From Saprospiraceae bacterium (GTDB taxonomy: Bacteria; Bacteroidota; Bacteroidia; Chitinophagales; Saprospiraceae): DNA of 64,000 nucleotides. The stretch lies in NCBI GenBank assembly GCA_028280415.1, contig JANQLV010000050.1, positions 62,001 through 126,000 of the forward strand, written 5' to 3'. Of this stretch, positions 52,046-61,371 are shown in pieces. The position numbers and the translations under genes were made by a program. Position 1 is the first letter of the stretch. Each line of letters begins with the position of its first letter. The notes beneath the pieces were generated by a model, which saw nothing but the letters and a program-made list of their open reading frames with translations, searched no databases and was not told the DNA's origin.

Positions 52046-52768
52046 CTAGGTATTGCTCAAAGAGCTAAGTAATCGTTCTTGTTCAATTGAACCGTTCAAC
52101 ATATCTTCATATCGAATCTGCATCGAGCCATTTCCACTAAGAATCGAAGTGATGCTGGTAGTCCGAACGATATTCTTTCGATTCATGACCATATCGTATT
52201 CGGGATTTCCTTCTCCTGCACTTTTGTGAAAACTCAATACTGCTCCCTGATCAATTTCCTGATTTTGAGCGAGCCATTCTTCAAACCAAAGCATTCTTTT
52301 TTGCTGCCATTCCTCCGGGTATAAAGTATAAGATGCCCAAATATGTGGCTCATTCATACTCAATTCAATGATATGCTTCTGTTGTGCATCCCAGCGCAAT
52401 TCGTATAAGTGTCCTTTATCAATAATAATCATCGTAAAAGGTTCCATTCCCTCAAACTCAAATTCTTTAAAAAAAGCACTGGCATTCGTATAGGTAAAAA
52501 AACGGAGTGCCATTATGCCCCGGCTTAGTCTATATGGTGGTTGATGTTTGTGATTCCGAAAAGCTCCATTCAGGATACAAACCAATTGTTGCTGATCAGA
52601 GATCGCAATCCAGCTTCCTTTCGCTAGCGCATCCCTGGGAAAAAGCACGGTCTTTCCATTAAATACTTCCCAGGCCATTTCCGTCGCGGAACGTTTGGGT
52701 GATTCATCCCGGTTTGAAGTAAAAATAAAATTATCGTTCACCATTGGAACATAAGTCACTGTACACAC
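52046..52768 (-). CDS. NRDE/TANGO2-family protein
   Basis: A 240-residue cytoplasmic protein that starts directly on the NTN-like catalytic Cys (MCTVTYVPM) and carries the family signature FTSNRDESPKR. NGKTVLFPRDALAKGSWIAI, ILNGAFRNHKHQPP and SRGIMALRFFTY follow. The family's enzyme activity is not well established; a role in lipid or haem handling has been reported for eukaryotic TANGO2. Length is normal. Stand-alone gene. Confidence 0.92.
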   Translation of the reverse strand: MCTVTYVPMVNDNFIFTSNRDESPKRSATEMAWEVFNGKTVLFPRDALAKGSWIAISDQQQLVCILNGAFRNHKHQPPYRLSRGIMALRFFTYTNASAFFKEFEFEGMEPFTMIIIDKGHLYELRWDAQQKHIIELSMNEPHIWASYTLYPEEWQQKRMLWFEEWLAQNQEIDQGAVLSFHKSAGEGNPEYDMVMNRKNIVRTTSITSILSGNGSMQIRYEDMLNGSIEQERLLSSLSNT

Positions 52769-52817
52769 AGGCTTATTTTTTAAAATTAATGAATCTGTCC
52801 GTTTAGCCCATCTGCTC

Positions 52818-53041
52818 TTATAATCTATAGGTTATACCCCAGAGTAAAATTGCCCCCTGCCGCAATTCCAATGCCTGATGGGTCGACATCGAGACCGCGC
52901 TTCGAATTCCCAGTAAAAAAACCGTGGGATATTGCTGTACCTCAATACCTGCTTCCAGATATTTTGCCTGGCTATCCTGTGCTCGTACACTGTAAAAAAT
53001 ACGAGATGCAGAAAAAGGAATAAACCTATTTCTTTGATCAT
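52818..53041 (-). pseudogene. Remnant of a small outer-membrane protein gene
   Basis: One frame (from ATG at 53041) gives a good signal peptide MIKEIGLFLFLHLVFFTVY. After that only the next frame makes sense: AQDSQAKYLEAGIEVQQYP, then TVFLLGIRSAVSMSTHQALELR, which has barrel-strand character. Removing two bases near 52983-52984 fuses them into FFTVYAQDSQAKYLEAG with a clean signal-peptidase site. The open frame then stops soon after, so the barrel is truncated. A once functional OMP gene is inferred; no intact copy is nearby. Confidence 0.5.
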
Positions 53042-53308
53042 CTGATACAGCTGTTTTTATCTTTGAATATCGATAATCAAGCATAGCGCATCGAATAAAT
53101 CAACGCTAAATTAAGCTTTTTCATTACTTTGCTTAAACCACATGTCATTAAATGTATTAGCACAGACTAGGATTTCAAGGTTGCAAGCCAAAGAAATTTG
53201 TACCTTTACTCGTACCAGATTAATTTCATTTTGTGCTACAGAATACTTATGGTATTAAATAATATAAACTCCAAAGCGTTAAAATAAACCTGAAATAATA
53301 AAGATATT

Positions 53309-53815
53309 ATGAATTTAGTCCAGGGTACCCTTGCTGTCCTTAATGATGCGAAACACTTTCTTGAGCAAATCAATACCGAGCAGTATAATCAGTCGATCTC
53401 TCTGATGTCTGACTCTACTATTGGCCAGCATACCAGGCATTTCATTGAATTTTATCAATGCCTAATCACTCAGGCCAATACCAGAAAAATCAATTACTGC
53501 CTGCGGAAAAGAGATATAACTATAGAACAATCCCCGGAAGCTGCACTTGCGGCTATTAATATTATTCTAAGAGATTTTAATGCCCTGGATTTTGAAAGAT
53601 CGGTTTTATTGAGTAGCTCCAAAGAAGGTATTTATGAGATTAGAAGCACAGTAAGCCGGGAGCTTTATTATAACCTGGAACATTGTATTCACCACCTGGC
53701 ACTCATTCGGGTGGCGATTAATATTATTGCACCAAACATTCGACTTCCAGAGCATTTTGGTATTGCTCCTTCGACTCTCCAACACCGCAGATTAGTCAAT
53801 CAACAGATACACTAG
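53309..53815 (+). CDS. DinB-fold protein of a three-gene operon
   Basis: A 168-residue helical-bundle protein with a DinB-type metal site: H41/H44 (TIGQHTRHFIEFY) and H125, H128, H129 (YYNLEHCIHHLALIR). DinB-like proteins use a three-His metal site and many are thiol-dependent transferases or hydrolases. The operon is tight: its TAG overlaps the GTG of the ATP-grasp gene by one base. The function in the pathway is not known. The upstream region contains no clear promoter consensus. Confidence 0.8.
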   Translation: MNLVQGTLAVLNDAKHFLEQINTEQYNQSISLMSDSTIGQHTRHFIEFYQCLITQANTRKINYCLRKRDITIEQSPEAALAAINIILRDFNALDFERSVLLSSSKEGIYEIRSTVSRELYYNLEHCIHHLALIRVAINIIAPNIRLPEHFGIAPSTLQHRRLVNQQIH

Positions 53816-54876
53816 TGAAAGATTTCTGGCTAAAACTCCGACAATCTTCTTTTTACATCAAATGGACCAATTGGGAATATTATCCGATTTATATTGCCAA
53901 TATCCCTACCGTCTTTTTCTGGTTGTACTTTGGTATCCGTTCACGTTCTCTTTTCTTTTTCAGCGCAGTTAATCCGGTTATTGAGACAGGAGGTGTGATG
54001 GGAGAATCTAAGATTAACATTTTGAATCGACTACCTCCTGAAACGATTCCAAAAACAGTTTTTATAAAAAAAGAAGAAAGAGATATCGGGTTGGTACAAT
54101 CAAAAATCAAGGCGAGCGGTATTCGGTTTCCTTTGATTGCCAAACCCAATATCGGGGAACGCGGTTTTTTAGTGGAAAAACTGGATGATCAGCAAGCACT
54201 AAAAGATTACCTTCAAAAAGTCAATGTAGATTTCATGATTCAGGAATTTGTCGATCTTCCTACCGAAGTAAGTGTACTGTATTATAAAATGCCCGGTGCT
54301 CAACAAGGCACAATTACTTCTGTTTGTATCAAAAAAATACTAAGTGTAAGCGGTGATGGGTTTTCCAGTATCGAGCAATTGATGCAAGATTATCCAAGAG
54401 CCAGATTTCAGCTGGAACGATTCAGGAAAAGGTATCCGGAATTACTTATGGCCGTCCCGGCCAAAGGTGAAGTTGTAGAGCTGGAACCCATAGGCAATCA
54501 TTCCAGAGGAACGACTTTCCTGAATGGAAATCAACATATTGATCATCAATTAACAGCTGTTTTTGACTTACTTGCAAAAAATATGCAAGGCATTCATTAC
54601 GGTCGTTTCGATATGAAATGCAAGAGTATGGATTTACTTAAAAAAGGAAAAGCTTTCAAGATTCTGGAGTTCAATGGTATTGCCAGTGAACCTGCTCATA
54701 TCTACGATCCGGATTATTCGGCCTGGCATGCTTATCGGGATATTTTTCAACACTGGAAAATTATTTATCATATCGGGAAAGCGCAAAGGCAAAAGGGGAT
54801 TCAGCCAATGAGCTGGAAAGAAGCTTACCGAAGCCTAAGAGAATATTTTCGTTATATAAGACTCGCCAATCAGTAA
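53815..54876 (+). CDS. ATP-grasp ligase of a three-gene operon
   Basis: A 353-residue protein. An N-terminal membrane-like segment (about 20-45; YIANIPTVFFWLYFGIRSRS) is followed by an ATP-grasp domain (about 100-310) with RFPLIAKPNIGERGFLVEKL (ATP-binding Lys), DFMIQEFVDLPTEVSVLYY and the metal-binding ILEFNGIASEPAHIYDP. It resembles D-Ala-D-Ala ligase-like proteins common in Bacteroidota, but no peptidoglycan gene is near. GTG start. It is 1 base overlapped with the DinB gene and 3 bases before the LysE exporter gene. It may join amino acids or similar acids, inferred from context. Confidence 0.85.
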   Translation: MKDFWLKLRQSSFYIKWTNWEYYPIYIANIPTVFFWLYFGIRSRSLFFFSAVNPVIETGGVMGESKINILNRLPPETIPKTVFIKKEERDIGLVQSKIKASGIRFPLIAKPNIGERGFLVEKLDDQQALKDYLQKVNVDFMIQEFVDLPTEVSVLYYKMPGAQQGTITSVCIKKILSVSGDGFSSIEQLMQDYPRARFQLERFRKRYPELLMAVPAKGEVVELEPIGNHSRGTTFLNGNQHIDHQLTAVFDLLAKNMQGIHYGRFDMKCKSMDLLKKGKAFKILEFNGIASEPAHIYDPDYSAWHAYRDIFQHWKIIYHIGKAQRQKGIQPMSWKEAYRSLREYFRYIRLANQ

Positions 54877-54879
54877 ATC

Positions 54880-55491
54880 ATGAGTCTCTTGATCTATTTT
54901 ACCATTGCTTTGATTTTAAGTTTTTTAGGTTCTTTACCAATAGGCCTCATCACACTCACGATTAGCCAAAAGACGATTGAGAAAGGAAGAAAATCCGGCT
55001 TGTTAATTGCCTCGGGGGCTCTGATCATGGAATTCGTTTATACTTATATTGCTTTGATCAGTCTGGATATTTTTACAGAAAACACAGCTATTGGCAATTA
55101 TATTAAAACCTTTGCAACAATCGTTTTCTTTGCTTTGGGGTTTTATTATTTATTTAAAAAAAGTAGAACGCAGAACATCTCTGCAAAGGATTACGATTAT
55201 TTCGATTTCCTAAGAGGTATTATCGTAGGTATGATGAATATGCTTATTATTCCTTACTGGATTTTTTTTGGTCTCTGGCTCGAAGCGAACCATCTTCAAT
55301 TTGACCGGCAAGCTTGTATTATCATATTTTCCGCAGGTGCTGCCATCGGTGCATTTATTGCCTTTTGGCTTTATATTTTGCTCAGCGAATTCATCATCAA
55401 AAAAACCAAAATCATCCATCGCTATACCAATAAAGCTGTCGGTATTTTAATGCTTGGTCTAGGAGTGACTCAACTTATTCGCCTTCTATAA
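54880..55491 (+). CDS. LysE/RhtB-family exporter of a three-gene operon
   Basis: A 203-residue inner-membrane protein with about six transmembrane helices. The N-terminal LSFLGSLPIGLITLTISQ is typical of the LysE family. ASGALIMEFVYTYIALIS and FLRGIIVGMMNMLIIPYWIF follow. It would export an amino acid or a small peptide. It starts 3 bases after the ATP-grasp stop, so it belongs to the same transcript and probably exports that ligase's product; this is inferred from position. Confidence 0.88.
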   Translation: MSLLIYFTIALILSFLGSLPIGLITLTISQKTIEKGRKSGLLIASGALIMEFVYTYIALISLDIFTENTAIGNYIKTFATIVFFALGFYYLFKKSRTQNISAKDYDYFDFLRGIIVGMMNMLIIPYWIFFGLWLEANHLQFDRQACIIIFSAGAAIGAFIAFWLYILLSEFIIKKTKIIHRYTNKAVGILMLGLGVTQLIRLL

Positions 55492-55611
55492 AATATCTTT
55501 CCGGAGGACTGATTTTTCTAATCAAAATAGATCCGATTTTCACTACCAGTTTCAAGCAATGTATCCCTCTTTCCAAAATTGTTAAAAAACGCCCATTGTG
55601 TTCGCATTAAT

Positions 55612-58600
55612 TTAATTTTCAATTTCTCTCAATTTTAAAACCATATCATCCTGCTCCACCATCGTTCTTTCTTTGATGTAAATTTTTTCAATGATGCCGG
55701 CAGTAACCGAAGTAATAGTCGATTCCATTTTCATAGCTTCAATAATAAATAAAGGCGTATTGATTCCTACTTCCTGTCCTTCCTTTACGAGTATTTTAGA
55801 AAGATTTCCTTGTAGTGGCGCGCCTACTTCATTAGCTTCGGAAGCTTTTTGATGTACGGCTATTTCCGATTCTATTGAACGATCTTTTACTTCAATTGAG
55901 CGCGTCTGACCATTAAGGCTAAATAGTACCAATCTTACGCCCTGCTCATTGGCCTCGGTCATATTGAGGTATTTAATCAAAATCGTTTTTCCCGGATCGA
56001 GCTCCACCAAAATCTCTTCATTGGGCTTTAAACCGTAGAAAAAAGGACGCGTTGGTAAATTTCGAACGGCGCCATATTTTTCAAAATGTTCAAAATAGTC
56101 TTTGTATACTTTTGGATAAAACTGATGCGAAATAAAATCCGAAAATTGAACCTGCTCTCCGAAGTCTTTTTGGAACTGGGTAAAGGCACTGTCAAAATCA
56201 ACGGGTTTTAAATGTGCATTGGGGCGTTCGGTATACGGCTTTTCTTCTTTGAGGATAATCGCTTGTAATTGCTCCGGGAAGCCTCCCGCAATCTGTCCCA
56301 AATCCCCTCGCATCAATGCTTTCACACTATCCGGAAAGGAAAGGCTTGCCCCCCTTTCCAGGATATCTTCCTTGCTCAGATTATTGGCTGTCATAAACAT
56401 TGCCATATCCCCCACAACTTTTGAAGAAGGGGTCACTTTGACGATTCCTCCGAAAAGATCATTGACCATTCGATAGTTTTTCTTAATGGTATCAAACTGA
56501 TCTTCCAGCCCCAGACCTCTGGCCTGAGGTCGAAGATTGGAATATTGACCACCAGGGATTTCATGCTCATAAACCTCCGCCGAACCGGCTCTCAATTCAG
56601 ATTCAAAGGGATAATAATAACGCCGGACAGCCTCCCAGTAATTTGAAAATTGATTGAGCGATTGCAGATCAATATTGCTGGCACGTGCCTGGCCTTCCAG
56701 CATCGCAACCATGGAATTGAAGTTAGGCTGAGCCGTTAACCCAGACATCGAACTGATTGAAACATCCACTACATCTACACCTTGCTCAATAGCTTTCAAA
56801 TAAGTCGTTGACTGGATGGACGAAGTATCATGTGTATGCAAATGCAGTGGAATATCAACCACCTTTTTAAGCTCCGGGATCAATAACTCAGCAGCATAGG
56901 GTTTTAGCAAACCGGCCATATCTTTGATGCCCAGGATATGCGCTCCGGCATCTTCCAGTTGCTTCGCCAGATCGAGATAATACTGAAGGGTAAACTTCTT
57001 TTCATTCGGAGCAAGGATATCCCCCGTATAGCAGATACAGGCTTCTGCCAGAGATTGCGTTCGCTCTCTAACTGCCCGGATGCTGGTCCTCATGGCTTCA
57101 ACCCAATTGAGAGAATCAAAAATCCGAAAAACATCCATTCCGCTTTTTGCAGCCTGCTCGACAAAGGCTTCAATTAAATTATCGGGATAAGCAGCATAAC
57201 CTACTGCATTGGAGCCCCGCAATAACATTTGCAACAAGGTATTTGGTATTGCTTCCCGCAAAGCGGTCAATCTTTGCCATGGATCCTCTTTTAAAAAACG
57301 CAGCGCAACATCAAAGGTCGCACCGCCCCAAACTTCCATAGAAAACAGATCCGCTCCGTGATGCCGGGCATAGCTTTCGGCTATTTTCAGCATATCAAAA
57401 GTCCGTACCCGGGTAGCAAGCAGCGATTGATGCCCATCCCGGAAGGTAGTATCCGTAAAGTGAATTTTTTGTTCTTTTTTAAGCCATTCACAAAACTTCT
57501 CCGGCCCCAGCTCATTCAACAAATCTTTGGTCCCTTTCGGATAAGGCTTCGATTGATCAAAAGAAGGTACTTCTGCTTTTAGGAATACCTGACGATCATC
57601 AACATATTTAACATCCGGATTTTTATTAACGATAACTTCTGCCAGGTACCGAAGCATTTTAGTCCCCCGATCTTTCCAGCCTTGCGGTTTGAGTAAATCC
57701 TGATTCTCGCCGATAAATTTTACCGTTGCTTTTCCATTCTGGAAAGTTTCATTTTGTAAGAGGTTAAGCAGAAAACCAATATTGGTTTTCACTCCACGAA
57801 CCCGAAACTCGCGTAAGGCTCTATGCAATCTTTGGCTGGATTCATTAAGTGTTCTTCCCCAGGCTGTTACTTTGACCAGCAGGCTATCAAAAAAGGGAGA
57901 AATCTTAGCTCCCGGATAAGCACTACCCGCATCCAGTCGAATACCAAAACCGGAGGCAGAACGATAAGCGATCAATGTACCATAATCGGGTTTAAAATCC
58001 TTGGATGGATCTTCGGTAGTAATCCGGCACTGAATCGCATATCCCTTGCAAATGATATCCGCTTGTTCACCAATCCTGATTTTGGGGTCAGAAAGCGGAT
58101 AGCCCATCGCAATCAGTATCTGCGAACGAACAATATCTATCCCCGTCACTTCTTCTGTGATGGTATGTTCTACCTGTATTCGGGGATTGACTTCAATAAA
58201 ATAAATACTTTCATCTTCATCTACCAAAAACTCTACGGTTCCGGCATGGGTATAATTTACGTGGCGGGTGATCTTTAGTGCATAATCATACAAAGCTTGC
58301 CGGGTCGATTCCTTGAGATTCATCGACGGAGCGACTTCCACCACTTTTTGAAATCGTCTTTGTACAGAACAATCCCTTTCGAAGAGATGAACCAGATTAC
58401 CATGTTTATCTCCCAGGATTTGTACTTCGATATGCTTGGGGTTTTCAATATATTTTTCCAGAAAAACCGTATCGTCTCCAAAAGCCGTCCTGGCCTCTCC
58501 TTTCGCCTCCTGATATTCTGTAGCTAAAGCTTCTTCGGAACGCACTACCCGCATACCTCTCCCACCCCCTCCGGCGGCGGCTTTGACCATCACCGGAAAC

Positions 58601-59076
58601 CCGATTCTACGCGCTTCTTCCAATGCAACTTTTTCATCCGTCAGCGCTTTTTGGCTATCTTCAATCAAGGGCACTCCTACTGTCCGGGCCAGTTTTTTGG
58701 CCGCTACTTTGTCTCCCAGGTTTTCCATTACCTCCGGAGCAGGTCCGACAAAAATAATCCCTTCTTCTCTGCATCTGCGGGCAAAATGTACGTTCTCGGA
58801 AAGGAAGCCATAACCGGGGTGTATTGCATCAATGTTATAAGTCTTGGCAACATTTATCAAAGCCTCAATATCCAGATAAGGTTTGAGTGGATCATCTTCA
58901 TCGCCGATTTGATAGGCTTCATCTGCTTTATAGCGATGTAAAGAATAACGATCTTCAAAAGTAAAAACAGCAACCGTTCTGATTTTTAATTCTGATGCTG
59001 CTCGCAAAATACGAATAGCAATTTCTCCTCTGTTGGCCACGAGGATCTTCTTGACAGGTGTAATAGGTGTGGTCAT
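55612..59076 (-). CDS. pyc: Pyruvate carboxylase
   Basis: A 1154-residue enzyme that makes oxaloacetate from pyruvate, bicarbonate and ATP. Order: biotin carboxylase (about 8-455; KILVANRGEIAIRILRAA, AAGGGGRGMRVV, FIEVNPRIQVEHTITEEVTG), carboxyltransferase (about 535-830; FTDTTFRDGHQSLLATRVRT, HLHTHDTSSIQSTTYLKA), a PC-specific region, and a C-terminal biotinyl domain with biotin-accepting K1116 in IIEAMKMEST. Full length for a single-chain PC. It links glycolysis to the TCA cycle and supplies anaplerosis for gluconeogenesis and for the amino-acid pool. Stand-alone gene. Confidence 0.98.
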   Translation of the reverse strand: MTTPITPVKKILVANRGEIAIRILRAASELKIRTVAVFTFEDRYSLHRYKADEAYQIGDEDDPLKPYLDIEALINVAKTYNIDAIHPGYGFLSENVHFARRCREEGIIFVGPAPEVMENLGDKVAAKKLARTVGVPLIEDSQKALTDEKVALEEARRIGFPVMVKAAAGGGGRGMRVVRSEEALATEYQEAKGEARTAFGDDTVFLEKYIENPKHIEVQILGDKHGNLVHLFERDCSVQRRFQKVVEVAPSMNLKESTRQALYDYALKITRHVNYTHAGTVEFLVDEDESIYFIEVNPRIQVEHTITEEVTGIDIVRSQILIAMGYPLSDPKIRIGEQADIICKGYAIQCRITTEDPSKDFKPDYGTLIAYRSASGFGIRLDAGSAYPGAKISPFFDSLLVKVTAWGRTLNESSQRLHRALREFRVRGVKTNIGFLLNLLQNETFQNGKATVKFIGENQDLLKPQGWKDRGTKMLRYLAEVIVNKNPDVKYVDDRQVFLKAEVPSFDQSKPYPKGTKDLLNELGPEKFCEWLKKEQKIHFTDTTFRDGHQSLLATRVRTFDMLKIAESYARHHGADLFSMEVWGGATFDVALRFLKEDPWQRLTALREAIPNTLLQMLLRGSNAVGYAAYPDNLIEAFVEQAAKSGMDVFRIFDSLNWVEAMRTSIRAVRERTQSLAEACICYTGDILAPNEKKFTLQYYLDLAKQLEDAGAHILGIKDMAGLLKPYAAELLIPELKKVVDIPLHLHTHDTSSIQSTTYLKAIEQGVDVVDVSISSMSGLTAQPNFNSMVAMLEGQARASNIDLQSLNQFSNYWEAVRRYYYPFESELRAGSAEVYEHEIPGGQYSNLRPQARGLGLEDQFDTIKKNYRMVNDLFGGIVKVTPSSKVVGDMAMFMTANNLSKEDILERGASLSFPDSVKALMRGDLGQIAGGFPEQLQAIILKEEKPYTERPNAHLKPVDFDSAFTQFQKDFGEQVQFSDFISHQFYPKVYKDYFEHFEKYGAVRNLPTRPFFYGLKPNEEILVELDPGKTILIKYLNMTEANEQGVRLVLFSLNGQTRSIEVKDRSIESEIAVHQKASEANEVGAPLQGNLSKILVKEGQEVGINTPLFIIEAMKMESTITSVTAGIIEKIYIKERTMVEQDDMVLKLREIEN

Positions 59077-59608
59077 ATTTACTAAAAATCTAAATTAGAA
59101 AGTTCCGAATTATAGTGTCATATATTTTTTTCTACTACAGTCAACTTCAGGTCCAGTATAGGTTGGTACTCGATTTCTCCTTATTACAAAGGAGTACTCA
59201 TACCACAAATCACCGAGCTCTGTATATTCAAGTAAACAGTAGTAATTATTGGCTTTCCTTATTAATCAGCTTAAAGCTCACAATATGTAATGTATCTTGA
59301 TTAAATCAAACTGAAAACAGACCTGTCTCATATTATACCAGGACGCACTCAATTTGGCGTTATTGGACATAACTTGATTCATCCAGAAAGGGCCAGGTTG
59401 AATCTTATCTGACAGATGTAAATCTAAGTCACTTAAGAAAAGTATATAATCTGTCAATTACGAGTAGAACAAATATAATCAAGAACTGGATTAAATGTAA
59501 AGTCCAGCTAAATATTTTTTTATACGGAAGTAAAGAAAATCAGTGAACGGGCTTAAACTATACTAAAAATTGCAAATGTCCGAATTCTTTACATTTGGGG
59601 CTATCCTG
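59077..59608. other. Gene-free stretch between pyc and the START protein gene
   Basis: 532 bases, AT-rich. No convincing ORF, promoter match or strong hairpin was found. The pyc promoter should be at its left end. Confidence 0.5.
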
Positions 59609-60238
59609 CTAATTGCTCAACAGCTTTCTAAAGTTGGAGAGTGAAGTTGTTGGTCCCCGATCGACGGCCAGATTAACCAGCCAGTCAGGTATCTTTCCGG
59701 CAGGGTCGGTTTTTAAGTAATAGGTAAGATGAATGACATGATCGGATGTTTCTTCAAATTCCCAGCGATTATAATGATTGATAATTCTTACGACATCCTC
59801 TTCCTCTTGTTTAAAATCAGGAACGGAGGTAGTCGTTATAATCGTCTTTCCTGAATGGTGATCTTTTCTTACTACGGATCTCATATAGGCATCCCGATCA
59901 CTCAAGGGCCAGGGAAAATCAAATTTGTAATAAGCAATACTTTCCAGGTCGCTAAGCTTTTCCGCCATTTTCGAATCCGAACATTTGAACACCCAATCCC
60001 TGTATAGTTCAGCGGTATCCAGCAATTTCAATATGCTTTTAATCGTTGTTTTTTTGAAAGACATAGTGAGTTTCAGTTCTTTCAAATTAGAACCTTCAAT
60101 ATCACGCGTATAGACTTTAATCCCTTCTTTTTCTTTTTTAAACTTCCAATTCAATTTTCCAGCAGATCGATCGGAGAATTCTGCAGGAAAGACGAACATA
60201 AAGCATGGAAGAAGTACCCATGTAAATATAAGCTTCAT
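59609..60238 (-). CDS. Exported START-domain lipid-binding-type protein
   Basis: A 209-residue protein: a signal peptide (about 1-20; FTWVLLPCFMFVFPAEF) and then a START/SRPBCC-type domain to the end. Family-like segments are EGIKVYTRDIEGSNLKELKL, LDTAELYRDWVFKC, YYKFDFPWPLSDRDAYMRSV and VIHLTYYLKTDPAGKIPDWL. The 'PWPLSDRD' element and 'G.IPDWLVN' helix are seen in StAR-like proteins. It would bind a hydrophobic ligand in the periplasm. Ligand unknown. No operon partner. Confidence 0.88.
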   Translation of the reverse strand: MKLIFTWVLLPCFMFVFPAEFSDRSAGKLNWKFKKEKEGIKVYTRDIEGSNLKELKLTMSFKKTTIKSILKLLDTAELYRDWVFKCSDSKMAEKLSDLESIAYYKFDFPWPLSDRDAYMRSVVRKDHHSGKTIITTTSVPDFKQEEEDVVRIINHYNRWEFEETSDHVIHLTYYLKTDPAGKIPDWLVNLAVDRGPTTSLSNFRKLLSN

Positions 60239-60513
60239 TTCTTCAGGTTGAGGTCAAAATAAATTAATCCGATTGATAAACGCATCAACGGCCTTGTTAG
60301 TTTAAGATGCAATTATCTTAACGCTCCCCTATCTAGTACTTAGATTATTTAAGACACAGTTATCAAACTACAGGAATCGTGCTATATTTTGTAAAAACAT
60401 GAAATGACGGCATTTTAAGCAAAAAATCATACAAATTTAAAGTAAATCAACTTTGCATTGTAACCTTTTCCTTTTAAACGTTACTATATTAACAGAACCA
60501 TAAATCAAAGATC

Positions 60514-61062
60514 ATGAAAAACGATCCACATGGCGTCTTTTTAGAGTTATATCAAAAAATCCACGCTTCTTTCGTTCGGTATTGCAGCAGCAAATCCTAT
60601 GGGATCATGGATACGGAAGATTTAGTACAGGAGGCTATTTTGATAGCACTGAAAAGATTTGATCAGATCAGGGATAAAGAGAAGCTGCTTTCTTATCTCA
60701 TTGGAACAGTTAATAATATTATCAGAAATAAAAAAAGGCAACAACGATTCCGGGGAGAATGGAACGAACACCTGCTCGATCACCTGGAAAGTAAAGCACC
60801 AAGTCCTGAAATCGCGGCAGATATCCACTTTTTGCTGAAAGCAATGGAACAGCTCCCCGCCAAGCAGCAGGAAGCGCTTATACTTTTTGAGATCAGCGGA
60901 TTTAGTATTCGGGAAATTAGTCTTATTCAGGAGAGTAGTGAATCCGCCACGAAAACCAGGCTTAGCCGAAGCCGGCAAAAGCTAAAAGAACTATTAAGCG
61001 ACCGAAAATCTTCTAAATCTCTTTCTGCTACACTGGCAGCTTATGCTTCCGTAATCCTGTAA
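60514..61062 (+). CDS. ECF RNA polymerase sigma factor
   Basis: A 182-residue sigma-70 family protein. Region 2 (about 12-80; YQKIHASFVRYCSSKSYGIM, DTEDLVQEAILIALKRF, SYLIGTVNNIIRNKKRQQ) is followed by region 4 (about 105-165; LPAKQQEALILFEISGFSIR, LIQESSESATKTRLSRSRQK). It has no C-terminal sensor extension. A 55-residue gene starts 4 bases after the stop, which may be a partner. A CAACTTTG-like box lies at about 60449-60456 but is one base off the consensus. Confidence 0.9.
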   Translation: MKNDPHGVFLELYQKIHASFVRYCSSKSYGIMDTEDLVQEAILIALKRFDQIRDKEKLLSYLIGTVNNIIRNKKRQQRFRGEWNEHLLDHLESKAPSPEIAADIHFLLKAMEQLPAKQQEALILFEISGFSIREISLIQESSESATKTRLSRSRQKLKELLSDRKSSKSLSATLAAYASVIL

Positions 61063-61066
61063 TACC

Positions 61067-61234
61067 ATGAAAAGACTTATCAATACCAGTCAAACTTTTA
61101 GGGCCATTCGACAACTACCTTTAGAAATTTCTTATAAACAGGTAGAAGCATGGATTCGCAGTCAGCAAATTGAGTCTCGCCCTCTTAGTCTACTCAACAA
61201 ATTGAAGCATTGGTGGAAGCATTGGTGGCAGTAA
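61067..61234 (+). CDS. Tiny basic protein behind the ECF sigma factor
   Basis: A 55-residue, basic, Trp-rich protein. The middle segment IRQLPLEISYKQVEAWIRSQ resembles the start of longer proteins that follow ECF sigma genes in Saprospiria and may act as anti-sigma partners. The C-terminus (LKHWWKHWWQ) ends abruptly. It starts 4 bases after the sigma stop. It may be a short or truncated member of that family, or a coincidence. Confidence 0.5.
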   Translation: MKRLINTSQTFRAIRQLPLEISYKQVEAWIRSQQIESRPLSLLNKLKHWWKHWWQ

Positions 61235-61371
61235 CCTTCAAACTTATTCAATAACTATATCAGAGTAATCCAGGCATACATTTCAGCTTAAACCTCGAAT
61301 GTATCATACTTCTTTCTGCTTTCCGCAGAATCGAAGACTGGCATTGCTATGCTTTAAATCAAACATTCAAT

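Noticed and set aside
57823-58278. 151-residue frame opposite the pyruvate carboxylase gene
   Set aside because: Shadow of the pyc reading frame; no independent signal.
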